Source: JAIBJN01 sp963775625 (GTDB lineage Bacteria; Actinomycetota; Thermoleophilia; Gaiellales; Gaiellaceae). Taken from it: 27,625 nt of DNA. The position numbers and the translations under genes were made by a program. This document shows, one piece after another, positions 1-6,846 of this stretch (positions within the stretch are counted from its first letter, which is position 1; each line of letters opens with the position of its first letter). Below the pieces are notes generated by a model that was given only the letters and a program-made list of their open reading frames with translations, did not search any database and had not been told where the DNA came from. Where the stretch lies: positions 1 to 27,625 of the forward strand of contig CAVZJM010000013.1 of assembly GCA_963775625.1 (NCBI GenBank), given 5' to 3'.

Positions 1-23
1 ACGACGTGCGAGCGCTGGTTCAC
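1..23 (-). CDS. Start of an unidentified gene, cut by window edge
   Basis: A GTG codon on the minus strand at 23-21 overlaps the TGA stop of the ABC permease (22-20) in the GTGA arrangement seen at many other junctions here. Only seven full codons (M-N-Q-R-S-H-V) lie inside the window. Position after a permease suggests another transporter subunit, such as an ATPase or substrate-binding protein, but nothing in the visible residues shows this. Confidence 0.35.
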
Positions 24-897
24 GCCACATGCTCCGGCGCCCGCCGCACGACGATCTTCTCCACCACGACGACGACCAGAAAGAAGACGATCCCGAGCGC
101 GGCAGCGACGAGATTGGTCGCCCAGAGGTTCTCCGGCGTCGTCGAGTAGTACTGGTTGAAGTTGAGGATCGCGCCGCCGAGGCCGTTCTGGATCGAGGCG
201 GGAGCTCGCCGATGATCGCGCCCACCACGCAGGCCGTCGCCGAGATCTTGAAGGCGGTGAACAGGTACGGAAGCGAAGCGGGAAGCCGCAGCTTCCAGAG
301 GATCTGGAGCGTGCTCGACGCGTACGAGCGCGTGAGCTCGAGCGCCCGCGGGTCGACCGACGTGAGCCCGCGCAGGGTGTTGATCGCGACCGGGAAGAAC
401 GTGAGGAAGGCAGCGATGATCGAGACCGAGAACCAGTCGGGGAAGCCCCTCCCGCCGAACCAGATGACGACCATCGGCGCGACGGCGAGGATCGGGATCG
501 TCTGGGAGGCGACGATGTAGGGGAGGAAGCCGCGCTGGAGCAGGCGCGAGTGAGCGAGGAGCACCCCGAGCACGAACCCGATCGAGGCGCCGAGCACGAA
601 GCCGACAGCCGCCTCCTTGGCCGTGAAGAGCGCTGCGTCCCAGAGCACCTCGATCAGCAGCGGGCCGTTCCTCCGCGAGGGCTCGAAGAGCTGGCCGACG
701 ATGTCGTGGAGGTGGGGGAAGGTCTTGTCGTTGACCTCGAAGCTTCCGATCGTCAGGCCGGTCGTCTCGCCGAACCACTTGAATCCCTCCCACAGGGCGT
801 AGAGGGCCGCGAGGACGATCGCCATCATCCCGAGCTGGGCGAGCACCGGCCGCCAGGGAGGCTCGCGGCGGGGCTGCTCGGCGGCGACCGATGCCAT
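20..897 (-). CDS. ABC transporter permease, SsuC/TauC/NrtB type (one-base frameshift)
   Basis: Inner-membrane permease of an ABC importer of the BPD_transp_1 family (sulfonate/taurine/nitrate/pyrimidine-precursor type), about 292 residues once corrected. Reading from the ATG at 897 gives hydrophobic helices, the typical stretch SQTIPILAVAPMVVIWFG, and an EAA-like loop (ELTRSYASSTLQILWKLRLP) that would contact the ATPase. The frame breaks in the minus-strand sequence GAGCTCCCGCC near 198-205. Adding one base restores GELPASIQNGLGG and joins the start to the intact C-terminus ending APEHVA. The break falls in a conserved region with sound code on both sides, so I read it as a sequence error. 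The substrate cannot be told; the adjacent divergent M20 amidohydrolase suggests a nitrogenous compound (inference). Confidence 0.85.
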
Positions 898-920
898 GTC
901 GAGACGTTAACGTCGCGCTG

Positions 921-1325
921 GTGGCCCGGCTCAACAACATCACCTTCGCGTGCGACGAGCCCGTGAAGCTCGCCGAGTTCTGGCGCGAGGCGCTCGGCTA
1001 CGAGCACATCGAGGTGCCTCAGGAGGTCGAGGAGGCGGCGGCCGCCGCGATCGAGCGTGGTGAGCTCGACGCGGACGGGTGGGCGATGCTCGTCAACCCG
1101 GACGGCACCGGCCCACGGCTCCTCTTCCAGCGCAGGCCGAAGACGCCGACGACGGACATCCCGATCCACCTCGACATCCACTCGGAGGACCGCGGGGCCG
1201 AGGTCGAGCGGCTGACCGGGCTCGGCGCCACGTTCATCGAGGAGCGGTCGCTGAAGATCGGACCGTATGAGGAGTCCTGGGCGGTGATGAAGGACCCCGA
1301 GGGCAACGGGTTCTGCGTGTCATGA
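921..1325 (+). CDS. VOC (glyoxalase/bleomycin-resistance fold) family protein
   Basis: Small VOC-superfamily protein of about 134 residues; members bind a metal or small ligand in a beta-alpha-beta-beta-beta fold. Visible family features are the opening LNNITFACDEPVKLAEFW, the internal repeat beginning IPIHLDIHSEDRGAEVERL, and the closing MKDPEGNGFCVS, which is the usual VOC C-terminal strand. An ATG at 891 is in frame but lies inside the start of the divergent permease (ATG at 897), so I prefer the GTG at 921, which gives the family-like start ARLNNITF. The stop overlaps the next ATG by four bases (ATGA at 1322), implying translational coupling to the M20 hydrolase. The exact reaction is unknown. 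Confidence 0.85.
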   Translation: MARLNNITFACDEPVKLAEFWREALGYEHIEVPQEVEEAAAAAIERGELDADGWAMLVNPDGTGPRLLFQRRPKTPTTDIPIHLDIHSEDRGAEVERLTGLGATFIEERSLKIGPYEESWAVMKDPEGNGFCVS

Positions 1326-2566
1326 CGCTCGATCCCGCTCGCACCGTTGCCGAGCTGAAGGAGCTCCGCGAGCTGACAGGCAACGAGGAGGGCGCCCAGC
1401 GCGTGGCCTGGACCGACACCTGGGTCGAGGCGCAGGAGTGGATGGCCGCCAAGCTCGAGGGCACCGGCGCCGAGATGGAGTTCGACGAGGCGCGCAACCA
1501 GTGGTGGACGCTTCGGGGCGGGTCCGAGCAGGAGCTGCTGATCGGCGGGCACCTCGACTCCGTGCCGAACGGCGGCTGGCTCGACGGCGCGCTCAACGTC
1601 GTCGCCGGCTCGGAGGTGCTGCGCCGGATCGCGGACGAGGGCGAGCCGCCGGTCACCGTGCGTCTCGTCTCGTGGGCGGACGAGGAGGGCGCGCGGTTCG
1701 GCCGCTCGCTCTTCGGGTCGAGCGCCGCCGCCGGGTCGATGGAGGACCAGGACGAGCTGCGGCAGCTCACGGATCGCGACGGTGTCTCGCTCCCGGACGC
1801 GATCGGGGCGCACGGCGTCGACCTCGATCGCGCGACCGACGCAAAGGGCCAGCTCGAGAACGCGGCGGCCTACCTCGAGCTTCACATCGAGCAGGGGCCG
1901 GTGCTCGAGTCGATGGATCTCCCGCTCGGAGCCGTGCTCGGCACCTTCGGGGTCGAGCGGCACCGCGTGGTCTGGCGCGGGCAAGCCGCGCACGCGGGCT
2001 CGACGCCGATGGATCAGCGCCGGGACGCGCTGGCGGGCGCCTCCAAACTGGCGCTCGAGCTCCGCCACATCGCGGAGCGCGCCGGCGGCGGCGCGGTCTG
2101 CACCTCGGGCGACGTGGTCTGCCACCCGGGGATCGTCACGTCGGTCGTGGAGACCGCGGAGCAGCTCCTCGACCAGCGCCACCTCGACGCGGGCACGCTT
2201 GCGTCGATGCTGGCGGACGCGAAGGAGCGAAGCGGGCAGTTCGCCGAAGAGGAGGACATCGAGGTCGAGTTCGAGCGGATCTGGAACATCGAGCCGATCC
2301 TGTTCGACGAGCAGCTGGTTGGATTCGCCGACGAGGCGATCCAGGAGGTCGCGGAGCAGTCGCACCGGCTGCCGAGCGGGCCGCTGCACGACGCGGCCGA
2401 GGTGTCACGCGCAGGGGTTCCGACGGTGATGGTCTTCGTCCAGAGCCTCCGCGGCCTCTCTCACACGAAGCTCGAGGACACGAAAACCGAGCATCTCGAG
2501 CTCGCCGTGCAGGCGCTCGACCGGCTCGCGTCCAAGACGATCGCGCACCTCTCGCGTCTCAGTTAG
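1322..2566 (+). CDS. M20-family Zn-dependent amidohydrolase (N-carbamoyl-L-amino acid hydrolase / ureidopropionase / allantoate amidohydrolase type)
   Basis: A 414-residue cytoplasmic metallo-hydrolase of the HyuC/AmaB/AllC group, which cleaves N-carbamoyl amino acids, ureidopropionate or allantoate. Expected metal ligands and signatures are present: GGHLDSVPNGG (H77, D79), bridging D89 in LDGALNVV, E121-E122 in SWADEEGARF, H188 in HIEQGPVLE, and a C-terminal H381 in GLSHTKLED. The dimerisation/lid domain (about 210-325) includes GQAAHAGSTPMDQRRDA, the family's substrate-binding loop. Length is normal. It starts within the VOC gene's stop and ends eight bases into the convergent membrane gene. 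Family assignment is strong; the specific substrate is not determinable from sequence alone. The neighbouring ABC permease would fit uptake of a ureide, hydantoin or pyrimidine breakdown product. Confidence 0.92.
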   Translation: MTLDPARTVAELKELRELTGNEEGAQRVAWTDTWVEAQEWMAAKLEGTGAEMEFDEARNQWWTLRGGSEQELLIGGHLDSVPNGGWLDGALNVVAGSEVLRRIADEGEPPVTVRLVSWADEEGARFGRSLFGSSAAAGSMEDQDELRQLTDRDGVSLPDAIGAHGVDLDRATDAKGQLENAAAYLELHIEQGPVLESMDLPLGAVLGTFGVERHRVVWRGQAAHAGSTPMDQRRDALAGASKLALELRHIAERAGGGAVCTSGDVVCHPGIVTSVVETAEQLLDQRHLDAGTLASMLADAKERSGQFAEEEDIEVEFERIWNIEPILFDEQLVGFADEAIQEVAEQSHRLPSGPLHDAAEVSRAGVPTVMVFVQSLRGLSHTKLEDTKTEHLELAVQALDRLASKTIAHLSRLS

Positions 2567-2927
2567 CGGCTGGCTGTCGCGACTCGCGGCGACTGAGGTA
2601 GCCGAGAAACTCGAGCGACGGGATCAGGATCGCGACGATCCAGAAGGTGGTTCCGAGCCCGAGGTCGGGGATCAGCGCAACCTCGATCGCGGTCAGGACG
2701 GTCAGGAACGCCGCGAACCCGACCACCGTTCGGCCGCTCGCCTTCGCCCGGGGCTCGCCGGGACTGCCGAAGAACCGAACGCACAGAGGCAGCACGACGA
2801 GCAGAAACCCGGCGAGGACGGCGAGCGGGATGAGGGCGCCGTCCGTCAAGAGCTCCGCGAGCGCGAGTGCGGCGAGGAGCCATGCGTAGAACGCGATTCG
2901 AACCGCAACCGGAAGCTCGCGACCCAT
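2559..2927 (-). CDS. Small four-helix membrane protein, third gene of the NTase-HEPN unit
   Basis: A 122-residue protein starting MGRELPVAVRIAF, with about four hydrophobic segments (residues 10-24, 30-50, 66-82 and 90-108) separated by a basic loop (FFGSPGEPRAKASGR). It resembles small DUF2568/YrdB-like proteins in size and layout, but I do not recognise a diagnostic motif and make no functional call. Its ATG (2927-2925) shares one base with the HEPN gene's TAA stop (TAATG), so it is almost certainly cotranscribed with and coupled to the HEPN/NTase pair. Its role there is unknown: it could be a membrane effector or an unrelated downstream gene. The 3' end overlaps the convergent M20 gene by eight bases. 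Confidence 0.75.
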   Translation of the reverse strand: MGRELPVAVRIAFYAWLLAALALAELLTDGALIPLAVLAGFLLVVLPLCVRFFGSPGEPRAKASGRTVVGFAAFLTVLTAIEVALIPDLGLGTTFWIVAILIPSLEFLGYLSRRESRQPAAN

Positions 2928-3373
2928 TACGAGGACCGGTCCAGAGCAGTCTCGACCGCATGGACGACGGATCGCGCCGTCTCCAGATCGGCGGCGACCT
3001 CCTGCCGCCCGATCCGCCGCCCGGAGTACTCGGCATCGTTGCGCACGACTCGCATCTCGTCGAGATGCTCGAGCACCTCGTCGATTCCCTGGCCCCCGAG
3101 TACGACGCTGCCGTACCGAATGGTCTTGGCGTGGTGGCCAACCCTCCCGCGAACCCTCAAGCCGTGCGCCCGCATGTGCGCCGCGAGCGCCTTTCGAGTG
3201 GCGTCGTAGACGGCGGAGTACGCCATGATCGGATCGTCGTTCCGCAGCTGTTCGGCGGAGCGAAGGTGATTCTTCGCATCCTCGAGCTCGACCGCAGCAG
3301 TCTCTGGATCCGGATCCACACGCTCGAGCTCGCCGGCCTCGATCATTGCTCGCAGCGAGATCTCCGCGCTCAC
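2927..3373 (-). CDS. HEPN-domain protein (putative toxin of an MNT/HEPN-like pair)
   Basis: A 148-residue, mostly alpha-helical protein of the HEPN superfamily, close in layout to the SAV_6107-like group. HEPN proteins are often RNases or partners of nucleotidyltransferases. Helical features include AVELEDAKNHLRSAEQL (about 27-43), AYSAVYDATRKALAAHM (51-67) and the C-terminal RNDAEYSG (111-118), which sits where canonical HEPN RNases carry R-x4-6-H. Here no histidine follows the arginine; a tyrosine is present instead. The GTG start (3373) overlaps the NTase stop as GTGA, which fixes the start and implies coupled synthesis. Longer upstream reading frame overlaps the NTase gene and is rejected. 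Fold call is firm; toxicity is inference. Confidence 0.85.
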   Translation of the reverse strand: MSAEISLRAMIEAGELERVDPDPETAAVELEDAKNHLRSAEQLRNDDPIMAYSAVYDATRKALAAHMRAHGLRVRGRVGHHAKTIRYGSVVLGGQGIDEVLEHLDEMRVVRNDAEYSGRRIGRQEVAADLETARSVVHAVETALDRSS

Positions 3374-3951
3374 GAGTCGAGATCGAGGCGAACAAGCGGA
3401 CGGTCTTGCACGGTCCGCACGAACCCGCTGGTCTTGTCGTCCCACTCGTCTTTCGAGAGGACTGTCGAGTTGACCTCGCGGCCGAGCTCACCTGCGGCGT
3501 CACGGGCTGCGCCTCGTACGCCGTGAACGTCCGGTGAACCGACGACGAGGACATCGACGTCACCCGGTGGCGGGCCCTCGTGGCCGAGGTACCTCGACGC
3601 CCACGATCCGTACAGGTAAGCCTCGTCGATGCCGCCGACCTCGCGGAGCCGTCGGGTCAGGACCGAAACAGGCCCGAAGGCCTTCAGAATGAGCGCGCGC
3701 AGCTCCGGGTAGTACGGAGAATCGACGTTCGGTCGCACGACACGCGTGTTGCCGACTCGCTCGCTCTCGACGAGCCCGGCTTGTTCGAGTCGGTTCAACT
3801 CGTCGGACACTCGCGACTTTGCGAGGCCGATGTCCGCGGCGAGAGTTGACAGGGGAGCGCCATCGCCGTCCGGCAGGAACAGACGGGCAAGCAGACGCGC
3901 CTGTCCCGCGGACCGGAAGATGGGCAAGAGCAACGGTGGCGCAGTTCTCAT
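3370..3951 (-). CDS. Winged-helix HTH fused to minimal nucleotidyltransferase (MNT-like)
   Basis: A 193-residue two-domain protein. Residues about 10-75 form a MarR/ArsR-like winged helix (LSTLAADIGLAKSRVSDELNRLEQAGLVESERVGNTRVV in two stretches). Residues about 100-190 form a minimal nucleotidyltransferase with the signature G115-S116 in YLYGSWASR followed by D131-V-D133 in GDVDVLVVG, the metal-binding pair of the polymerase-beta fold. In MNT/HEPN systems the NTase is the antitoxin and can adenylylate the HEPN partner. The gene starts at ATG 3951 directly beside an imperfect palindrome (3953-3972), consistent with autoregulation by its HTH. Alternative reading: a stand-alone regulator of the HTH-NTase type without antitoxin role. 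Confidence 0.88.
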   Translation of the reverse strand: MRTAPPLLLPIFRSAGQARLLARLFLPDGDGAPLSTLAADIGLAKSRVSDELNRLEQAGLVESERVGNTRVVRPNVDSPYYPELRALILKAFGPVSVLTRRLREVGGIDEAYLYGSWASRYLGHEGPPPGDVDVLVVGSPDVHGVRGAARDAAGELGREVNSTVLSKDEWDDKTSGFVRTVQDRPLVRLDLDS

Positions 3952-3952
3952 A

Positions 3953-3972
3953 ACTCGTACGTCCGTTCGAGT
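3953..3972. promoter_or_regulatory. Imperfect palindrome, likely operator of the HTH-NTase/HEPN operon
   Basis: ACTCGTACGTCCGTTCGAGT: the two 10-base arms match at eight positions (ACTCG-x-ACG-x). It begins one base upstream of the NTase start codon on the minus strand and overlaps a possible -10 element (TAAACT, 3975-3970). Location and symmetry suit binding by a dimeric winged-helix protein such as the adjacent HTH-NTase. Function is inferred. Confidence 0.55.
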
Positions 3973-3982
3973 TTACAGCATC

Positions 3983-4423
3983 CTACGAGATCCGCACGAG
4001 CGCGACTCCGCCGGCGAGGAGTACGACGCCGAGGAGCCGCAGCGGCGTGATCGGGTTCTCCTCGAACCCGACCCAGCCGTAGTGGTCGACGAGCAGCGAG
4101 GCGATCGCCTGCCCGGCGAGGATCAGCGCGACGAGGGTTGCGGCGCCGAGCTTCGGCGCGGTGACGATCGAGCCGAGCACGTAGAAGGCGCCGAGAATGC
4201 CGCCGATCCAGACCCACCACGGCGCGTCGCCCGCGCGGTCCGGCAGTCCCCGCTGGGCGACGAGGACGGCCACGAGCAGCGCGGCGGCGCCGACCACGAA
4301 TGAGACGAACGCCGCGCGGATCGACCCGCCGACCCAGGTCGCGAGCTGTGCGTTGATCCCGAACTGGATCGGGAGCATCGCGCCCGCCAGCAGCGCGAAG
4401 ACGAGGTAGCTCCAGATTGCCAC
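3983..4423 (-). CDS. YdcZ/DUF606-like DMT-superfamily membrane transporter
   Basis: A 146-residue inner-membrane protein with about five transmembrane segments, matching the DUF606/YdcZ half-size relatives of drug/metabolite transporters. The start MAIWSYLVFALLAGAMLPIQ followed by FGINAQLA and the middle APKLGAATLVALILAGQAIASLLVDHYGW are characteristic. I choose GTG 4423, preceded by GAAAG about ten bases upstream, because the longer frame up to 4498 runs into the divergent LLM gene and adds a non-membrane, low-quality extension. It ends 31 bases before the NTase start, so it may lie upstream in the same transcript. Substrate unknown. Confidence 0.88.
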   Translation of the reverse strand: MAIWSYLVFALLAGAMLPIQFGINAQLATWVGGSIRAAFVSFVVGAAALLVAVLVAQRGLPDRAGDAPWWVWIGGILGAFYVLGSIVTAPKLGAATLVALILAGQAIASLLVDHYGWVGFEENPITPLRLLGVVLLAGGVALVRIS

Positions 4424-4478
4424 CGGAGAGCTTTCAAGAGAAAATGACGGTTTCCCTGCCCGGCCACGAGGAGGTCCA

Positions 4479-5657
4479 ATGCTCGACTTCGGCGTCACCG
4501 TCCTGCCGGATCCGCCCCAATCGCGCTTCTTCGAGCTGGTCGACCTGACCGAGCAGCACGGTTTCGACTACGCCTGGACCTACGACTCGCACATCCTCTG
4601 GCAGGAGTCCTACGCCACCCTCCCGGTGGCCGCGTCGCGTACGCAGAAGGTCAAGCTCGGCCACTTCGTGACCAACCCGGGCATCCGTGACCCGACGATC
4701 GCGGCCAGCTGGTACGCGACCATGCAGGACCTGTCCAAGGGCCGGATGGTCATGGGGATCGGCCGCGGCGACTCCTCGCGCCGGGTCGTCGGCCTCAAGC
4801 CCGTGAAGGTGGCGGAGTTCGAGGCCCGCTGCAAGATGATCAAGGATCTGATGAACGGCCGGCCGGTCGAGTGGAACGGCAAGGAGCTCCAGCTCGAGTG
4901 GGCCAAGGACCTCCCCGAGATCCCGATGTGGATCGCCGGCTACGGGCCGAGAGCGCTTGCCGTCGCCGGCCGGGTCGCGGACGGCGTGATCATCCAGCTC
5001 GCCGACCCGCAGATCATCCAGTGGATCATGGACACGGCCAGAAAGGCCGCCGAGGAGGTGGGCCGCGACCCGTCCGAGCTGAAGTGCATCGTCGGCGCGC
5101 CGAGCCACATCACGGACAACATCCAGGAGGCGCGCGACCAGGTGCGGTGGTTCCCGGCCATGGTCTCGAACCACGTGATGGACCTGATCGAGCGCTATGG
5201 CTTCGACTCCGAGATCCCTGACGCGCTGACCGAGTTCGTGAAGGCGCGGAAGTTCTACGACTACAAGGACCACAGCCGCGTCGGGGCGGCCCACGGCGAG
5301 TTCGTCACCGACGAGATCGCCGACCGCTTCACGGTCATCGGCAACATCGAGCAGGTGAGGGCGAAGCTGAAGGAGCTCGAGTCCGTCGGCGTCGACCAGT
5401 TCAACATCTACCTCATGACCGAGGGCCAGAACGAGATACTGGCGACCTACGGAAAAGAAATCCTTCCGGCCTTCCAGGGGGTGGCGGCGAGAGCCCCCGA
5501 CGCAATCAGGCGCTATGCCGCCGGAACGCGCTGGACGGCGCGAGGCGGCGTCCTCAGTCGCGTCCGTATCGCTGCGGATACGTACGCTCCCTGCGTCCTT
5601 GCCTCGCACCGCCCATCGCGCCCCGGCGACGAGGCCAGATCACATCGGAGGCTCTAA
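4479..5657 (+). CDS. LLM-class (F420-dependent type) oxidoreductase, TIGR03842-like
   Basis: Luciferase-like TIM-barrel flavin/F420 oxidoreductase. The sequence starts MLDFGVTVLPDPPQ and carries typical stretches: TYDSHILWQESYATLP, LGHFVTNPGIRDPTIAASWYATM, GRMVMGIGRGDSSRRVVGL, and IPMWIAGYGPRALAVAGRVADGVII. These match the TIGR03842 group of presumed F420-dependent enzymes; the electron acceptor/donor and substrate are unknown. A strong ribosome binding site (GAGGAGG, 4467-4473) fixes the start. The family usually ends near residue 330, just after the stretch KEILPAFQG. Here about 60 extra residues, rich in Arg/Ala and without family resemblance, run to a TAA that shares one base with the next ATG. 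The tail may be real or result from an unseen indel near 5475. Confidence 0.88.
   Translation: MLDFGVTVLPDPPQSRFFELVDLTEQHGFDYAWTYDSHILWQESYATLPVAASRTQKVKLGHFVTNPGIRDPTIAASWYATMQDLSKGRMVMGIGRGDSSRRVVGLKPVKVAEFEARCKMIKDLMNGRPVEWNGKELQLEWAKDLPEIPMWIAGYGPRALAVAGRVADGVIIQLADPQIIQWIMDTARKAAEEVGRDPSELKCIVGAPSHITDNIQEARDQVRWFPAMVSNHVMDLIERYGFDSEIPDALTEFVKARKFYDYKDHSRVGAAHGEFVTDEIADRFTVIGNIEQVRAKLKELESVGVDQFNIYLMTEGQNEILATYGKEILPAFQGVAARAPDAIRRYAAGTRWTARGGVLSRVRIAADTYAPCVLASHRPSRPGDEARSHRRL
5565..5582. repeat. Short inverted repeat in the tail of the LLM gene
   Basis: CGTATC-gctgcg-GATACG: two perfect six-base arms around a six-base spacer. It lies about 75 bases before the DUF4234 start, in the non-conserved 3' tail of the LLM frame. 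If the LLM gene really ends near 5480, this would sit in an intergenic region and could be an operator or a weak hairpin. No T-run follows, so it is not a typical terminator. Confidence 0.35.
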
Positions 5658-6100
5658 TGGCTCGCGAGATTCGGATTCAGGGAAGCGAAGGCACTGCCAA
5701 GATCCGTAGCCTCTGGGCGGTCGCGCTTCTCCCGATCATCACGATCGGGATCTACTTCTTCTTCTGGTGGTACTTCATCAACCGCGAGCTGCGGGACCTC
5801 GGGCGCACGAAGAACACCAACGAGCTCGGGGACAGCCCGGGCACGTCGCTCCTCGCCGTCACGCTCGGGGCGCTGATCATCGTTCCGGCGCTCGTGTCGA
5901 TCTACCGCGGCTTCAAGCGGGTGCAGGCTGCGCAACGGCTCATGGGCTCGGATCCGATCAACGGGTGGATCGGACTGATCCTGTTCCTCGTCATCACCCC
6001 GGCGTTCTACGCCTACGTGCAGAGCGGGCTGAACGCGGTCTGGGAGAGGTTGGAAGGCCCGGAAGAGAGGCTAGACAGCCCGGACGTAGAGCCGAGCTAG
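5657..6100 (+). CDS. DUF4234-domain membrane protein
   Basis: A 147-residue membrane protein of the DUF4234 type. The start MAREIRIQGSEGTAKIRSLW leads into an aromatic first helix (TIGIYFFFWWYFINRELRDLG), followed by helices at about 70-86 (LLAVTLGALIIVPALVSIYR) and 106-125 (WIGLILFLVITPAFYAYVQ), and a charged C-terminus. Members are small multi-pass proteins of unknown function. The ATG shares a base with the upstream TAA and is preceded by GGAGG (5647-5651), so this start is well supported. The last 30 bases overlap the convergent MshEN gene. Confidence 0.88.
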   Translation: MAREIRIQGSEGTAKIRSLWAVALLPIITIGIYFFFWWYFINRELRDLGRTKNTNELGDSPGTSLLAVTLGALIIVPALVSIYRGFKRVQAAQRLMGSDPINGWIGLILFLVITPAFYAYVQSGLNAVWERLEGPEERLDSPDVEPS

Positions 6101-6731
6101 CTGGGCGAGGATCGCCTCCTCGGGCGAGGCGACGAACTCCGCGCCGCGGAGCATCGTGCGGGCGCCGTCGGATCGCCTCGTCGTCGCTCGGGTCCGCGAG
6201 CGCGACGACGGGGAGGCCGCGGACGAAGCCGATCGGCAGCGTGCGGAAGCTTCGGGCGTGGTCGGCGGGTAGGAGCCTCGCGGCCGACGGGTCGACATGC
6301 AGGGCCGCGATGTCGACGAAGGGCAGGCCGCGCTGCTCGGCGACCATGCGGACCACGTCCGCCGGCGCCACGAGCCCGAGCTCCGTCAGCACCTCGCCGA
6401 GGCGCTTGCCGTGGCTGCGCGCGGTTCTCAGCGCCAGCTCGATCTCCGCCTCGGCCAGGAGCCCGGCCTCCGCCAGCAGCGCGCCGAGCGGCTCGCGCCG
6501 GGCTTCGCGCACGCGCTCCGCCAGCAGCTCGCCCAGGATGCCCTCCATTGCGGCCGGCTCCGGCGAGACGAGCATCAGCTCCGGCGAGATATCCCTTCGC
6601 GCGGTCACGAGCGGTGCGACCTCGACCGAGCGCACGACATCCAGCCGCGCGCGCAGGCCGGTGCCGAATTCCGGCAGCGGGCCGCCCTCGTCCTCGAAGG
6701 CCTCCGCCGCTGTGCCGAGTTGAAGCCGCAT
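6071..6731 (-). CDS. Stand-alone MshEN / GspE N-terminal-domain protein (one-base frameshift)
   Basis: About 219 residues after correction. The central part holds the two tandem motifs of the MshEN/T2SSE_N fold, which binds cyclic di-GMP in MshE-type ATPases: EPLGALLAEAGLLAEAEIEL followed by KRLGEVLTELGLVAPADVVR, then MVAEQRGLPFVDI and LLPADHARSFRTLPIGF. The usual secretion ATPase domain is absent, and the protein stops soon after the domain. The frame breaks in ATCCGAC (plus strand about 6168-6172). Removing one C gives DEAIDGARTMLRGAEFV and a C-terminus ending LARLYVRAV with stop at 6071. The N-terminal 75 residues are not recognised. Possible role: a c-di-GMP-responsive adaptor; this is inference from the domain alone. 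Confidence 0.8.
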
Positions 6732-6827
6732 CGCCAGTCCCTTCGACTGTAGGAGCGCAGCGCGGCGTCGGCGTCCCCCTTCTCGGTGACGTGGTTAATC
6801 CCGCCTCAACACTCGCTGCCCTAGGCT

Positions 6828-6846
6828 CTAGTCCAATGAGGACTAG
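6828..6846. promoter_or_regulatory. Dyad over the padR start codon, likely autoregulatory operator
   Basis: CTAGTCC-aatga-GGACTAG: perfect seven-base arms with a five-base spacer. The spacer contains the ATG (6836-6838) of the PadR-family gene. PadR repressors commonly control their own promoters, and a site covering the start would block a leaderless or short-leader transcript. Binding is inferred. Confidence 0.55.

Noticed and set aside
891..920. Earlier ATG start (891) for the VOC gene
   Set aside because: It would overlap the start of the divergent permease and add ten non-family residues; GTG 921 gives the usual N-terminus.
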